This document shows, one piece after another, positions 9,101 through 17,658 of a stretch of 64,000 bases of DNA; the stretch's first letter is position 1; each line of letters begins with the position of its first letter. The stretch comes from Pedobacter sp. MC2016-24 (lineage in GTDB: Bacteria > Bacteroidota > Bacteroidia > Sphingobacteriales > Sphingobacteriaceae). The notes below the pieces were generated by a model, which saw nothing but the letters and a program-made list of their open reading frames with translations, ran no database searches and was not told the origin of the DNA. The stretch covers positions 186,001-250,000 of the forward strand of contig NZ_JADFBX010000003.1 in the NCBI RefSeq assembly GCF_015223055.1, in the 5' to 3' direction. Made by a program: the position numbers and the translations under genes.

Positions 9101-11541
9101 ATGGCAGAAACAGAGTAACAGAAAAGAAAGTACCGGGGAAAGACTGGGAATTTATGGTTTACAACTCGCTTGACCAGGTGATACTAAGCCAGGACTGGAA
9201 GCAAAGAACAGAAGGGAAGTGGTTGCTGACTAAATATGACGCATTTGGCCGGGTGATCCTTACCGGTTTGTATACTGACAGCAGGCTCCGGCCGGAAATT
9301 CAGACAGATGTTGACAATTTAATCTTGAATAATCCCGGATATAAGTGGTGGGAAGAAAAATCTGGCTCAGGTGTGGGTTATACCAATAATGTGTTTCCGC
9401 AAAGCATCAGCTATTACCACAGTCTGAATTATTATGATGACTATGATTTTCCGGGCAATGTGTTTGGACAGCCCGACCCTGGCTTGGGGCAGATGCAGCC
9501 TCCGCGTACAAAAGGATTATTGACCGCTAGCAGTGTGACGGTATTGGGTACAGGCAGCATGTTGCTCACTGTAAACTATTATGATGCTGAAGGCCAGGTA
9601 ATCCAAAGCAAAGGCCAACATTATAAAAACAATATCGCTGATCAGTACAATTATGATGAGATCAGTAATGTGTACAGTTTTACAGGCGAGCTGAAAGAAA
9701 GTACCCGCAGACATTACAGTAGCAATACGGAAGCTTTATATGTGTACAATAGGTACCAGTACGATCATATGGGGCGTAAGGTAAGTACGGAACAGAAAAC
9801 TGGACTGAATTCAGTAACTTCCAATCCTCTGATCACGCTTTCTGCTGAAGGGTACAATGAAATCGGACAGCTCAGCCAAAAAGCTTTGCACAACGGTTTG
9901 CAAAATAGCCAGATTTATTACAACGAACGCGGTTGGCTGGCTAAAAGTGAATCTGCCGAATTCAGTTTCAAACTGCTTTATCAGGATGGGACAACTGCTC
10001 AGTACAATGGAAATATTGCGAACCAGGGATGGGGTGCGGGTAATGTTTATCCAAATACCTTCACTTACGGCTATGATAAACTGAACAGATTAGCGCAGGG
10101 TACAGGTGCCGGGATGACTGAGGTTTTGACTTACGATGTGATGGGCAACATCAAAAGCCTCAACAGGGACGGTGCCGGTGCAAATGTTTATTCGTATACG
10201 GGTAACAGGCTTGATGGGGTAGCTAACCTGACAGGTAATTATATGTATAATGAAAATGGAAATGCTACTTATGACGGTAGAACCCAGGCTACGATTGATT
10301 ACAATGATCTGAATCTGCCTTCAACGGTGACATTGCTTTCATCGAACCTCTCATACCTTTACGATGCCAGCGGCAGGAAACTACGCAAGACAAGCAGCGT
10401 TAGTGGAGCTGTTGATTATATAAATGGTATTCATTATAAGCCTGATGGAAGTATCGATTTTGTCCAGACTGAAGTTGGTCTAGCCCGCCGCAGTGGTACG
10501 GATTACAATTATGAATATACTTTAAGTGATCATCTGGGCAACGCGAGATATAGTTTTGATATTTCTGGAGGGATTAGAAAGATACAGCAACAGGATTATT
10601 ATCCGTTTGGAAAAATAAAAGAAAACGGACAATATGTTTTTGGTGAAAAAAATAAATATCTTTATAACGGCAAGGAGTTGCAAGAAGAGCTGGGACAGCT
10701 CGATTACGGCGCAAGATTTTATGACCCGGTTATAGGGCGGTGGAACGTGGTTGATCCGATGGCGGAGATGGACAGGAAGACCAGTCCTTATACTTATGTG
10801 TTTAATAATCCTATTTCTTTTATCGATCCTGATGGGATGTTTGGAGATTATTATAAAACCAATGGTGAATACTTAGGAACAGATAATAAAAATGACAATT
10901 TAGCTTATATTGCTGATTCTAAAAAATCTGATGGAACCTTTAAAAATGCTGTTAAGTTAAGTCAGACCAATAGCGAGCTGTTGCTTTTAGCATCAACTTC
11001 GTATGGAGAATCCGGCACATCAAATGTTAAAGCAGAAGTATTTGGTATTGCGAGTGCCATAATGAATAACAAGGAGGCTAGAGGAGATAATGCAACGATT
11101 TCTTCTACAATAAAAGGCTTTGCCTTTGCTGCTACAGACGGAAACGCAAGGACAACAGCGTTTAATGAATCGAGTAGCGAAGGAAGAAATGGTACCTTTA
11201 TGCAAACAGCTATAAGCGGGGCGATCAATGCGGTAATGGGAGGTCCTGATATCTCAAACGGGGCAACCCACTGGGCTGGTTCAGATATAGGGTCTAAGGC
11301 TGAAAAAAGGGCTACTGGCGGGTTATTGTTCACCAACCCCGATCACGATATGCAAGGATTGGGAAGTAAAATGGTTAAGGGAGCTCCCATTACAGAGTAT
11401 TACAAAGATAAAAATGGAGCAAATACTAAGGTTAGGGGCACGTACTCTTATAAATGGGAAACTACAGGCTCACAGGGAGGAACAACATTTATGAAAAAGA
11501 CCAGTTCATTTATCAAGGCTTCTGGAGAAAGACGTTATTAA
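6178..11541 (+). CDS. Full-length Rhs protein (PPC, NHL, DUF6443, Rhs core) with SleB-like C-terminal toxin
   Basis: 1787 aa. Signal peptide (about 1-22), two tandem PPC-like beta domains (about 25-145 and 155-270), about six NHL repeats (about 300-635) each ending near STFAGxG, an Ig-like domain (about 645-695), DUF6443 (about 705-800), YD repeats and the Rhs core ending in [17 protein letters not shown] (about 1510) and FNNPISFIDPDGM (about 1540-1552). The last 235 residues are the variable toxin end. The pattern ELLLLASTSYGESGT...GIASAIMNN and NGATHWAG resembles SleB-type cell-wall hydrolases, suggesting a peptidoglycan-cleaving effector. The putative immunity gene 7 nt downstream is exported, which fits a periplasmic target. 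The base composition is richer in G+C than the toxin end and the following modules. The toxin family call is by motif only. Confidence 0.88.
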   Translation: MMKSLFTLLAILCLGYTAVFAQSSMYNPFLISTNSCSGSTYTDYQYTPNSMDSYGYASPDVWYSFTLTSTTSVEISTCGSDFDTYLRLFSSSYTEINSDDDHGCGGATSSIYTTLGPGTYIVAAEGYASYSGNLQISFNFSGSGTPSAGSGMTYAIPAGAFSSSGTFSDTRSNADPCLGNNIGHSSNDIYYKFTLNGTADVTLMHCGSSIDTYMHLLDAYGTEINQNDDSNAGPCPGTPAYIHTTLSAGTYYVVSEGYSSYAGNITTSIQVSMGGSSGLPVITYSSPPSFSVGAAVNLSPVNTGGAVSSGGQSTITLAGSGNPGFSDGFGAAATFDYVINTAVDAAGNVYVADAGNHSIRKITPAGQVTTFAGRGYAGFADGTGTAAAFMRPAGFAIDASGNLFVSDQNNHRIRKITPAGVVTTFAGSGAAGSADGVGTAASFNNPIGLTFDASGNLFVADYTMHKIRKITPSGVVSTFAGTGAQGSTNGPALSATFNNPMGVVFDAAGNLFVADRYNFQVRKITPSGMVSTFAGNGVAGYQDGTGSGAQFRHVNSMVLDKSGNIYINDQTNNMIRKITPAGVVSTFAGTTTAGVVNGTGSVVRLSSPYGLSIDNDENIYIAEDNTNRIRKMTILKAYTISPALPAGLVFNNNDGTISGTPTAAAPLTTYTVTAYNGFGSNSTTLSFAVTAGGICLTPSQDQNYVISYVPREGGMTTAAAVVAGSCNPNLVQTSIQYIDGLGRPLQTVQVKGSGNADKDVVVPIAYDEFGRERFKYLPYAAATANGAYKADALAQVITYYAGQPAGQAQAFTTPFSETRFEASPLNRVLEQGASGSAWQIAANNTGHTLKTEYGTNLANEVKSWAVTASGATAGYYNANTLYKTTVKDENWTAADGKAGTMDEYKDLQGKVVLKRVWESDGKSLSTYYVYDDFGNLRYVLPPAVNEGTDRLVGAVNTFIENDAEFKNFMYGYHYDGRNRVTEKKVPGKDWEFMVYNSLDQVILSQDWKQRTEGKWLLTKYDAFGRVILTGLYTDSRLRPEIQTDVDNLILNNPGYKWWEEKSGSGVGYTNNVFPQSISYYHSLNYYDDYDFPGNVFGQPDPGLGQMQPPRTKGLLTASSVTVLGTGSMLLTVNYYDAEGQVIQSKGQHYKNNIADQYNYDEISNVYSFTGELKESTRRHYSSNTEALYVYNRYQYDHMGRKVSTEQKTGLNSVTSNPLITLSAEGYNEIGQLSQKALHNGLQNSQIYYNERGWLAKSESAEFSFKLLYQDGTTAQYNGNIANQGWGAGNVYPNTFTYGYDKLNRLAQGTGAGMTEVLTYDVMGNIKSLNRDGAGANVYSYTGNRLDGVANLTGNYMYNENGNATYDGRTQATIDYNDLNLPSTVTLLSSNLSYLYDASGRKLRKTSSVSGAVDYINGIHYKPDGSIDFVQTEVGLARRSGTDYNYEYTLSDHLGNARYSFDISGGIRKIQQQDYYPFGKIKENGQYVFGEKNKYLYNGKELQEELGQLDYGARFYDPVIGRWNVVDPMAEMDRKTSPYTYVFNNPISFIDPDGMFGDYYKTNGEYLGTDNKNDNLAYIADSKKSDGTFKNAVKLSQTNSELLLLASTSYGESGTSNVKAEVFGIASAIMNNKEARGDNATISSTIKGFAFAATDGNARTTAFNESSSEGRNGTFMQTAISGAINAVMGGPDISNGATHWAGSDIGSKAEKRATGGLLFTNPDHDMQGLGSKMVKGAPITEYYKDKNGANTKVRGTYSYKWETTGSQGGTTFMKKTSSFIKASGERRY
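10650..10715 (+). repeat. 66-bp Rhs core-end repeat, copy 1
   Basis: This stretch, inside the full-length Rhs gene and encoding [20 protein letters not shown], recurs at 22892-22957 with one mismatch in 66 nt. It ends just before the toxin-defining region, so it is a natural site for homologous exchange of C-terminal ends. Confidence 0.9.
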
Positions 11542-11548
11542 CTATTCT

Positions 11549-12259
11549 ATGAAACTATATATATATCCAATATTCACAGCTCTTTTTTTTCTCTCTTCCT
11601 GCATTAATGCACAGGAGCCCGTGTACAATAAAAAGAACAGCATCAAGCCTCAATCGGTAAGGAGTATCGATGATGTTTACGCTGAACTGGATTTTGGACA
11701 AGTTATTAAGCATAAAAAGATACAGGGCGAGTTTGTGTCTATAGAGACAAACGAGGCTACAGGCAAATACGTATCAAAATTGGTATCGAAGGAAAGTATG
11801 CCCTCCCTCAAGTATGTGAGTTATGCGGAGGATAAAAAAGATGTGTTTGTTTTTGGCAAACAGACTTTTAATCTGAAGAATAAAATGGATCCTTCTTCAT
11901 TGTCCGCATATTGGCTTTATAGCTATGGCAGGAATTATCTGTGCATTATTGGAAAAGGTCAATCCGCATCGGGTTCTGGAGTACAGGTATCCTATTTTGC
12001 GCTTCTTGAGCTAGAAAACTCTCGGAAAGCCAAGTCTTGCCAAGAGTTTGTAAGTCGTTTCGGAAACATAAACAGTCTTGTTGACTATAATAAAAATGGA
12101 GATATAGCCTACTTAAGAATTGTTAATGGAAAAGAAATGGGGCAATATCTTTTGACAATAAATGATATTAAAACTAACCAGCAATTAGGCAAGAGATCGC
12201 TTTTGCTTAAGTACGAGTTGAATGATAAGTTCATAGTGCTCCAGAATAATGCGAACTAA
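11549..12259 (+). CDS. Exported putative immunity protein for the SleB-like Rhs toxin
   Basis: 236 aa starting 7 nt after the Rhs stop. The N-terminus is a signal peptide with a Cys (LFFLSSC) that could be a lipobox, followed by INAQ, which also fits signal peptidase I. The mature part is mixed alpha/beta with no family I recognise. Position immediately downstream of the Rhs toxin end and a predicted periplasmic location fit immunity against a peptidoglycan-directed toxin. A strong hairpin terminator follows at 12275-12311. The role is inferred from context. Confidence 0.75.
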   Translation: MKLYIYPIFTALFFLSSCINAQEPVYNKKNSIKPQSVRSIDDVYAELDFGQVIKHKKIQGEFVSIETNEATGKYVSKLVSKESMPSLKYVSYAEDKKDVFVFGKQTFNLKNKMDPSSLSAYWLYSYGRNYLCIIGKGQSASGSGVQVSYFALLELENSRKAKSCQEFVSRFGNINSLVDYNKNGDIAYLRIVNGKEMGQYLLTINDIKTNQQLGKRSLLLKYELNDKFIVLQNNAN

Positions 12260-12274
12260 GACCCTGTAACGAAT

Positions 12275-12311
12275 AAACAACAAAGCCCTCGATTTGAGGG
12301 CTTTGTTGTTT
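12275..12311. terminator. Bidirectional terminator between the Rhs operon and the XRE gene
   Basis: Perfect 16-bp arms (12275-12290 and 12296-12311) with a 5-nt loop; A-rich and T-rich flanks serve both strands. It separates the + strand immunity gene from the convergent - strand XRE gene, whose stop codon it touches. Confidence 0.88.
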
Positions 12312-12646
12312 TAGTGCGAATACGCCTTGCCTGTTTTTGCATCACGGATGATTGCGTTTGCCAGGAAAAGTAGTTTATCCTTGATTGATGGTTCGAGTTC
12401 CTCTATTTCGTCAATAAGTTTCAGGGTCTGTTTATCAAAGCTGGCCTTGTCGCTGTCGCCAGCCAGATAATCAAGCGATACCTCCAGTGCATCGGCAATC
12501 TTCTTTGCCACGTCTACCGATGGGGAAACCTCGTTGCGCTCATAGCGTCCGATGATCTCACGGGACACTCCCGCTTCCCTTGCCAGTTCTGCCTGTGATA
12601 TCTTTTTTGCCTTGCGCAATGCCGCTATCTTATCTCCTATGTTCAT
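12311..12646 (-). CDS. XRE-family HTH transcriptional regulator
   Basis: 111 aa from the ATG at 12646; a longer frame to 12745 exists, but the residues before MNIGDKIAALRK are unlike the family. The HTH_3/XRE domain occupies residues about 5-60, with QAELAREAGVSREIIGRYER as helices 2-3 and VAKKIADALEVSLDYLAG as the following helices. The C-terminal tail resembles those of small Bacteroidota XRE proteins. Broken pieces of related XRE genes recur on the same strand within the Rhs array (22449-22790, 25626-25814, 32439-32510), so this type of gene is repeatedly associated with module boundaries. It could repress the array; no operator was identified. Confidence 0.88.
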   Translation of the reverse strand: MNIGDKIAALRKAKKISQAELAREAGVSREIIGRYERNEVSPSVDVAKKIADALEVSLDYLAGDSDKASFDKQTLKLIDEIEELEPSIKDKLLFLANAIIRDAKTGKAYSH

Positions 12647-12854
12647 AATAATGCACAAAAGGATGCTTAATCCAGTTGAATAGTCCAAATGTAGAGAACA
12701 AAAGTTAATTGGACAAATCCCATCCAACTGACCCCTTCCCGCCAAATTTAGATTGATCTCTTTTGCTGTTTGAAATCAGGTTCTTACGTTAAATCTTTAA
12801 ATTGGCCAAAGGGGGTCAGTAATTTTGGATCGTCCACTTTACTGCTTTTCCTTC

Positions 12855-13021
12855 TGAGGCTATCTTTGCTGTAACATATGATCAACCTTACCAGTAGCAG
12901 AAACTCTCCGAAGAACGAAATTACCCCTCTTGTAAAACCCGAACAAAAAACTAACTTTACGGTAAAGGAACGTTCTTTATAAAGCTAAAAAGTCGCTGCC
13001 AGCGAATCCGGTGAACTGTAA

Positions 13022-13036
<15 letters not shown>
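12855..13036 (+). repeat. RepA copy 1, diverged leader repeat in front of an Rhs module
   Basis: About 180 nt resembling 17145-17310 and 25925-26095, including a TATCTTTG box near its start, a shared stretch with GGAACGTTCTTTATAAAGCT and GCCAGCGAATCCGGT, and an end at the point where the Rhs core fragment begins. This copy is clearly more diverged than the other two. It replaces everything upstream of the core end. Confidence 0.8.
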
Positions 13037-13834
<798 letters not shown>

Positions 13835-13839
13835 ATAAT

Positions 13840-14211
13840 ATGCAAATGAATAATTATCTAACAAAAGAACAACTAAGGGCTAAACTCAGTCTCGGTAAAG
13901 CAGTAGAGCAGTGGTTAGGGCATTATGAGAGTGATGGTGAAACAATTCTTAAGTGGGTGCGTATATACTCAGAAAAGGAAGAATATAATGTTTTATACAT
14001 AGAGTGTTATGATCAGGGGAGTGTCGATAATCTTGATATCTCTGATTTTACAGTGGTGGATCCAGATGAGCCTTACGGGTTGCTAGATACTTTTTATACA
14101 CTAGATGAAGCTGTCGAGTTCTCCTTAAATAAATATGGGGCTGTAATAGATCGTTTTGTAAATAACGGGATGATAGAAGAAGAATATCTTAACTATTTGA
14201 ACAATAAGTAA
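13840..14211 (+). CDS. Putative cytoplasmic immunity protein for the LHH nuclease
   Basis: 123 aa, starting 5 nt after the toxin stop (ATG at 13840; an alternative ATG lies two codons later). Acidic and hydrophilic, with no signal peptide or membrane segment. I do not recognise the family. The immediate position after a nuclease toxin, small size and negative charge are typical of nuclease immunity proteins. It appears intact. An IS256-family remnant begins about 80 nt downstream. Confidence 0.68.
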   Translation: MQMNNYLTKEQLRAKLSLGKAVEQWLGHYESDGETILKWVRIYSEKEEYNVLYIECYDQGSVDNLDISDFTVVDPDEPYGLLDTFYTLDEAVEFSLNKYGAVIDRFVNNGMIEEEYLNYLNNK

Positions 14212-14289
14212 GGAAGAACAGTAAAAGTCCCACACATGGGACACTTTTGTGTGTGTTATAACGCATCCACCTTAAAATAGAAGTTCAGA

Positions 14290-14994
14290 GAGGGTGTTTC
14301 ATAAACTGTGTCAATATTGTAACTTTAAACTATCGACATAAGATACTGCAACACAAGAAGACTTTGATTTCGAAAGCTTCAAAAAAGAAGCTATAGCAGG
14401 CTTATATGCCGGCAAAAAAATGACAGGCACGGATGGAGTTCTTGCACCAATGATGAAACACTTTCTGGAGTCAATGCTTAGCGGCGAGCTGGAGCACCAT
14501 ATTTCTGAGAGCAAACTGGCTGATCAGCCCAATCGTAAGAATGGCAAAAGTAAGAAGACTGTTCGCAGTTTAAGCTCCGGAGAGTTCGAGCTGGAGACCG
14601 GTCGTGACCAACGTGGCACTTTTGAGCCTAAGGTTGTACCCAAACGCCAGCTGATCATTACCGAAGAGCTGGAAGGGAATATTCTTTCGATGTATGCCGT
14701 GGGCATGAGCACGCGTGCGATGCGTGATTACATTTAGGAGATATATGCTATGGATATCTCTGCTGCTGAGATCTCATGCATCACCGATAATGTATTGCCG
14801 GCAGTACAAGAATGGCGCAACAGGCCATTGGAGGTAGTTATCCTTTCGTGTTTTTAGACTGCATGTTTTTCAAGGTGAGGGTAAACGGATCGGTGGAAAA
14901 CCGTGCGATCTATAATATTATGGGCGTGGATATCGAATGCAAAAAGATGTACTGGGTCTTTACAGTTCGGAAAATGAGGGCGCTAAATTCTGGT
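14290..14994 (+). mobile_element. Decayed IS256-family insertion sequence, left end plus broken transposase
   Basis: The left end starts with a sequence typical of IS256-family terminal repeats (GAGGGTGTTTCATAAACTGT at 14290). The mutator-type transposase is readable from about 14341: ELEHHI, NRKNGKSKKTVRS and PKRQLIITEELE are hallmark stretches. It is broken by an in-frame TAG at about 14736, a frameshift near 14825 before FVFLDCMFFKVRV, and another near 14948 before SSENEGAKFW. The element stops there, at about 14994, without its right end. The next base pairs belong to an Rhs toxin end. The element is inactive and marks a deletion or recombination joint. Confidence 0.9.
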
Positions 14995-15616
14995 GAGTAA
15001 TCCATCTGATTATGCAACTACTACAGTGAACGTATATAAAGTTGTAGTAACTGATACTGAGGATGCGAGTTTTCGCATGGAGTTTGGGGCAACAAGAGAT
15101 GCCTTTACGGTCACACGGGATAATTACGCGTCTGCTTACACAGCGAATGGAAATGGAGATGGTCCACGTACAGCCTCTAATATAGCGTTCGAACCTGCAA
15201 AAGGAAGTTCTAATGTCTATGAGGGACATCAAAAAGAAGGTGGATATCCTAAAGGTGCTGCTGAAGCTATGTATTTGACTACACAGAGTGGAAGTACTGA
15301 TTTGCCATCTTCTCCAAGACCAGCTGCTAAAGCCGCGGGTTATTCAAAGACTGGAAATACAGCAGATGGAGTAATGTTTCACGTCGGTGGTAATTACACA
15401 AGTGCTGGTGGAAAACCAACCCTAGCAGGATCGGAAGCTTGCTTTGGGATAGTTAATTCGGGTAATTCTCCAAAAAATCCATCTAATGCAGCAACGAATT
15501 CATTTATAAATAGCGTTGTTGGACAAGCTAATAAAAGTCAAACAAATCCAGGACTAATTCAGGTCGTAGTTGATCCAAGAAATAAAGTCCCAGGAAGTAG
15601 AACAGTATCACCATGA
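14993..15616 (+). CDS. Orphan Rhs toxin end lacking the core; possible L,D-transpeptidase-like domain
   Basis: 207 aa readable from GTG 14993, which is a junction with the IS256 remnant, not a natural start. No Rhs core residues remain. The C-terminal part has FHVGGNY (His at about 15380) followed some 20 residues later by GSEACFG (Cys at 15440), a spacing reminiscent of His...SxGC catalytic patterns of L,D-transpeptidase-like folds; this is a weak resemblance. The stop overlaps the start of the next gene (ATGA at 15613), as expected for a toxin/immunity pair. Expression is doubtful because the upstream Rhs sequence was lost. Confidence 0.6.
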   Translation: MSNPSDYATTTVNVYKVVVTDTEDASFRMEFGATRDAFTVTRDNYASAYTANGNGDGPRTASNIAFEPAKGSSNVYEGHQKEGGYPKGAAEAMYLTTQSGSTDLPSSPRPAAKAAGYSKTGNTADGVMFHVGGNYTSAGGKPTLAGSEACFGIVNSGNSPKNPSNAATNSFINSVVGQANKSQTNPGLIQVVVDPRNKVPGSRTVSP

Positions 15617-16059
15617 TTAAGAATTTTTTAGTATTTATTTTCGGTTTAACATTTTTATGCTGTTTTGATGATCAAATTAAAGTAGTAGAAAGGATGTCTG
15701 CTATATTGATCGAACCAGGTTATTACATTTCAGAAAATGATAGCACTTTTGAATTCAAGAATCACAGATTTTTAGTAAAGACTAAGGAATTTTTTGATGA
15801 GAATGGAATGATTACTAGGGTTGCAATAAGAAAGTCAGAAGGCTATTTGGAGTTTTCAAAGGCAGAATTTAGCAAGTTGAAAGACTTTTTATATGATCAT
15901 GGCTTTAGTAAAAGCCTAAAGGCAAGCATTATTGATGAGCATAGTATTAGATTAAATACAAAAAGCTTTGATGTCAAATATATCGATAGGCAGGAAAAAA
16001 AAATATTTTATACTTTAGGCAGTAAAAAAAATGTACTTTATTGTTTAATTTATAAATGA
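15613..16059 (+). CDS. Membrane-anchored or exported putative immunity protein
   Basis: 148 aa overlapping the toxin stop by 4 nt (ATGA). The N-terminus is hydrophobic (FLVFIFGLTFLCCFD), giving a signal peptide or lipoprotein signal with Cys at about 17-18, followed by a soluble basic/acidic domain of unknown family. An envelope location is consistent with the tentative cell-wall target of the preceding toxin. The frame is intact and is followed by a hairpin. Confidence 0.68.
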   Translation: MIKNFLVFIFGLTFLCCFDDQIKVVERMSAILIEPGYYISENDSTFEFKNHRFLVKTKEFFDENGMITRVAIRKSEGYLEFSKAEFSKLKDFLYDHGFSKSLKASIIDEHSIRLNTKSFDVKYIDRQEKKIFYTLGSKKNVLYCLIYK

Positions 16060-16087
16060 TAAAACTCGTATTTGCTAATTAGCTGAG

Positions 16088-16110
16088 GGCTGCATATCTG
16101 TTATGCGGCC
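16088..16110 (+). terminator. Terminator-like hairpin after an immunity gene
   Basis: Arms 16088-16096 and 16102-16110 pair over 9 bp with one G-T wobble and a 5-nt loop, followed by a T-rich stretch. The same hairpin and flank recur at 22307-22336 after another immunity gene. Confidence 0.6.
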
Positions 16111-16132
16111 TATTGGTTTGTTTTGTAATCCC

Positions 16133-16165
16133 CAAGTTGTGTTTTTGGGTAGCCAAAAACCTGCT
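16133..16165 (+). repeat. RepB partial copy a
   Basis: Short copy of the CAAGTTGTGTTTTTGGGT...CCAAAAACCTGCT sequence that starts RepB at 22354 and 32344. Its inner part is a near-palindrome (TTTTTGGGTACCCAAAAA type, changed to TAGCC here). It sits just after the hairpin at 16088. Confidence 0.7.
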
Positions 16166-16512
16166 AATTCCGCCTTGGTACCCGCAAACATATTGAAGTC
16201 GAACTTTAGATTTTTTATGTCTCCGCATGGAGTCCGACTTTACCACATAGTAAAGCAGTCCATTGATATAATATAATGTTCAATCAGGAAAGGACGAATT
16301 AGAGAATCGGCACTTACTTACATACTTACTGGAAGGTGCAATTTTTATATCCACAGGAAAAGAGTTTTATCTAACCTATATCTAATATCTGGAAGAGGAA
16401 TCTGTAATTGCAGAATTGCTATGGAATGCTTACGAAGAAAGTTTAGCGTGCTGCGATAGAGCCACATCGAACTTTGCTGCAGGCCCTACCGTAGTGTTAG
16501 CTTACATTTTAT
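16166..16512. other. Intergenic remnant region without a readable gene
   Basis: About 350 nt between two opposed genes. Translations in all frames are interrupted and I see no recognisable domain. Short runs on the + strand (about 16320-16510) could be decayed coding sequence, but nothing supports a function. Confidence 0.5.
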
Positions 16513-16989
16513 CTACCAAGTTATTCTTCTGATTCCACTCACAGCTTTTCCTGAAAACGTGATTGTCCAACGTCCGTAAGCATCAATGTTTTCAATGGTA
16601 TTTTCAATGTTGTTTATGCTAAATTCAAGTTCAAAATTCCAATTATAATCATTTGCCGAAAATGTATTGTCCACAATTTGAACCCAATTCAAAAATCCAA
16701 AGTTGATATATTGTAGTTGTTCTTCGTTAAAGTATCCTGATTTTACTGCAAACGAAGTCAATGGTTCAATACTTTTTTCAACAAAAGTTGCTAGGTTAAT
16801 TTCAAGAAAGTCAATAAGTCCTGATAAAGTCAGCCAATTATCTTCTGTAAAACTTTGTCGTTCAAGGTCAACTGTAAATTCAATACTCTCATATATTCCA
16901 AAATTCTCCACCCTTTCAATCCATTGCTCCTCATCTTTTGAAAATGTCAAGTCATAATTTTTCGCTTTTATATTTTTACGCTCTTCCAT
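16513..16989 (-). CDS. Hypothetical acidic protein, 158 aa, antisense within the Rhs array
   Basis: 158 aa, no signal peptide, rich in Glu, Asn and aromatic residues, with a C-terminal beta pattern ending in AYGRWTITFSGKAVSG. I do not recognise a precise family; the acidic character and location inside the toxin/immunity array suggest an immunity-like role, but its opposite orientation sets it apart from all other modules. The left flank is decayed sequence and the right flank is RepA copy 2, so it may have been brought in as a separate piece. Confidence 0.55.
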   Translation of the reverse strand: MEERKNIKAKNYDLTFSKDEEQWIERVENFGIYESIEFTVDLERQSFTEDNWLTLSGLIDFLEINLATFVEKSIEPLTSFAVKSGYFNEEQLQYINFGFLNWVQIVDNTFSANDYNWNFELEFSINNIENTIENIDAYGRWTITFSGKAVSGIRRITW

Positions 16990-17032
16990 AATTAATCTTC
17001 AATTTTCTGTTAGCATATTTTAGGGCTGTTGT

Positions 17033-17356
17033 GTCCACCCCCCCAAAGCAACCAACGGGAGTAGTAAAAGTAGTTTTTGTATAGCAAAAACATAAACTTG
17101 CTCCATCAGGGCTCCTTGTAATGCACCAATGAGAATAGAGCTTCGGGGAGGCTATCTTTGCTGTTACAGATGATCTTCCTACCAGTAAAGCCGAAAAATC
17201 AACGCACCAACGGCCTTTGTAAAACCCAAACAAAAAACTAACTTTAGGCTAAAGGAACGTTCTTTATAAAGCTGAAAACTAGCTGCCAGCGAATCCGGTT
17301 AACAGTAAATAAGTTGCGCAAGATTCTATGACCCGGTAATTGGGAGGTGGAATGTG
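17033..17356 (+). repeat. RepA copy 2, 324-nt direct repeat
   Basis: Nearly identical to 25809-26132, with about seven differences, extending from a C-run through a TATCTTTG box (about 17150) to the codons for [13 protein letters not shown] of an Rhs core fragment. A diverged shorter copy lies at 12855-13036. The right end of each copy is the core end, the left end differs in context (here next to a - strand gene, at 25809 next to an XRE fragment). Confidence 0.92.
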
Positions 17357-17616
17357 ATTGATCCGTTGGCGGAGAAGAGCAGAAGGTTTTCACCTTGCGT
17401 TTATGGTAATAATAACCCTATAATCATGATAGATCCAGATGGCAGAGCTGCAAGGCCAGATTTTCTTATAACTATAATCATTTAAAGGATCGACATAACT
17501 ACGATGGTCATATTACTCTTGATGAAGCTAATGGAATAGACAACAGAACTGGCATCGGTCGAGTTCTTCTGCCCTTACAAGGCATAGCCCGAATTATTCT
17601 GAGAAATTGGGGATAG
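17318..17616 (+). pseudogene. Decayed Rhs C-terminal module, frameshifted toxin
   Basis: Core fragment [16 protein letters not shown] starts at 17318 and reads in frame to TAA at 17483-17485. A frameshift near 17460 opens a second frame through YDGHITLDEAN, a linker type seen between Rhs cores and toxins, ending in TAG at 17614. Almost no toxin domain is left. The core has an odd [14 protein letters not shown] in place of FNNP. The following putative immunity gene is intact. Confidence 0.8.
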
Positions 17617-17658
17617 GAATATTTCCTTATTATTATAGAGCAGTAAAAAAGCAACAAA

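Noticed and set aside
12647..12745. Longer N-terminus of the XRE gene up to 12745
   Set aside because: The extra 33 residues do not resemble XRE proteins; the family start MNIGDKIAALRK fits the ATG at 12646.
12862..12869. RepA TATCTTTG box as a proven promoter
   Set aside because: It matches the -7 consensus, but none of the three copies has a TTG at the proper distance upstream, so it is only noted as a possibility.
14311..14514. - strand frame across the IS256 remnant
   Set aside because: It is antisense to the clearly recognisable transposase sequence and has no family pattern.
16976..17233. Open frame on the - strand starting with MFGFYKGRWC, also present at 25626-26009
   Set aside because: It is duplicated because RepA is duplicated. 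No recognisable domain; the second copy only looks longer because it runs into the XRE fragment.
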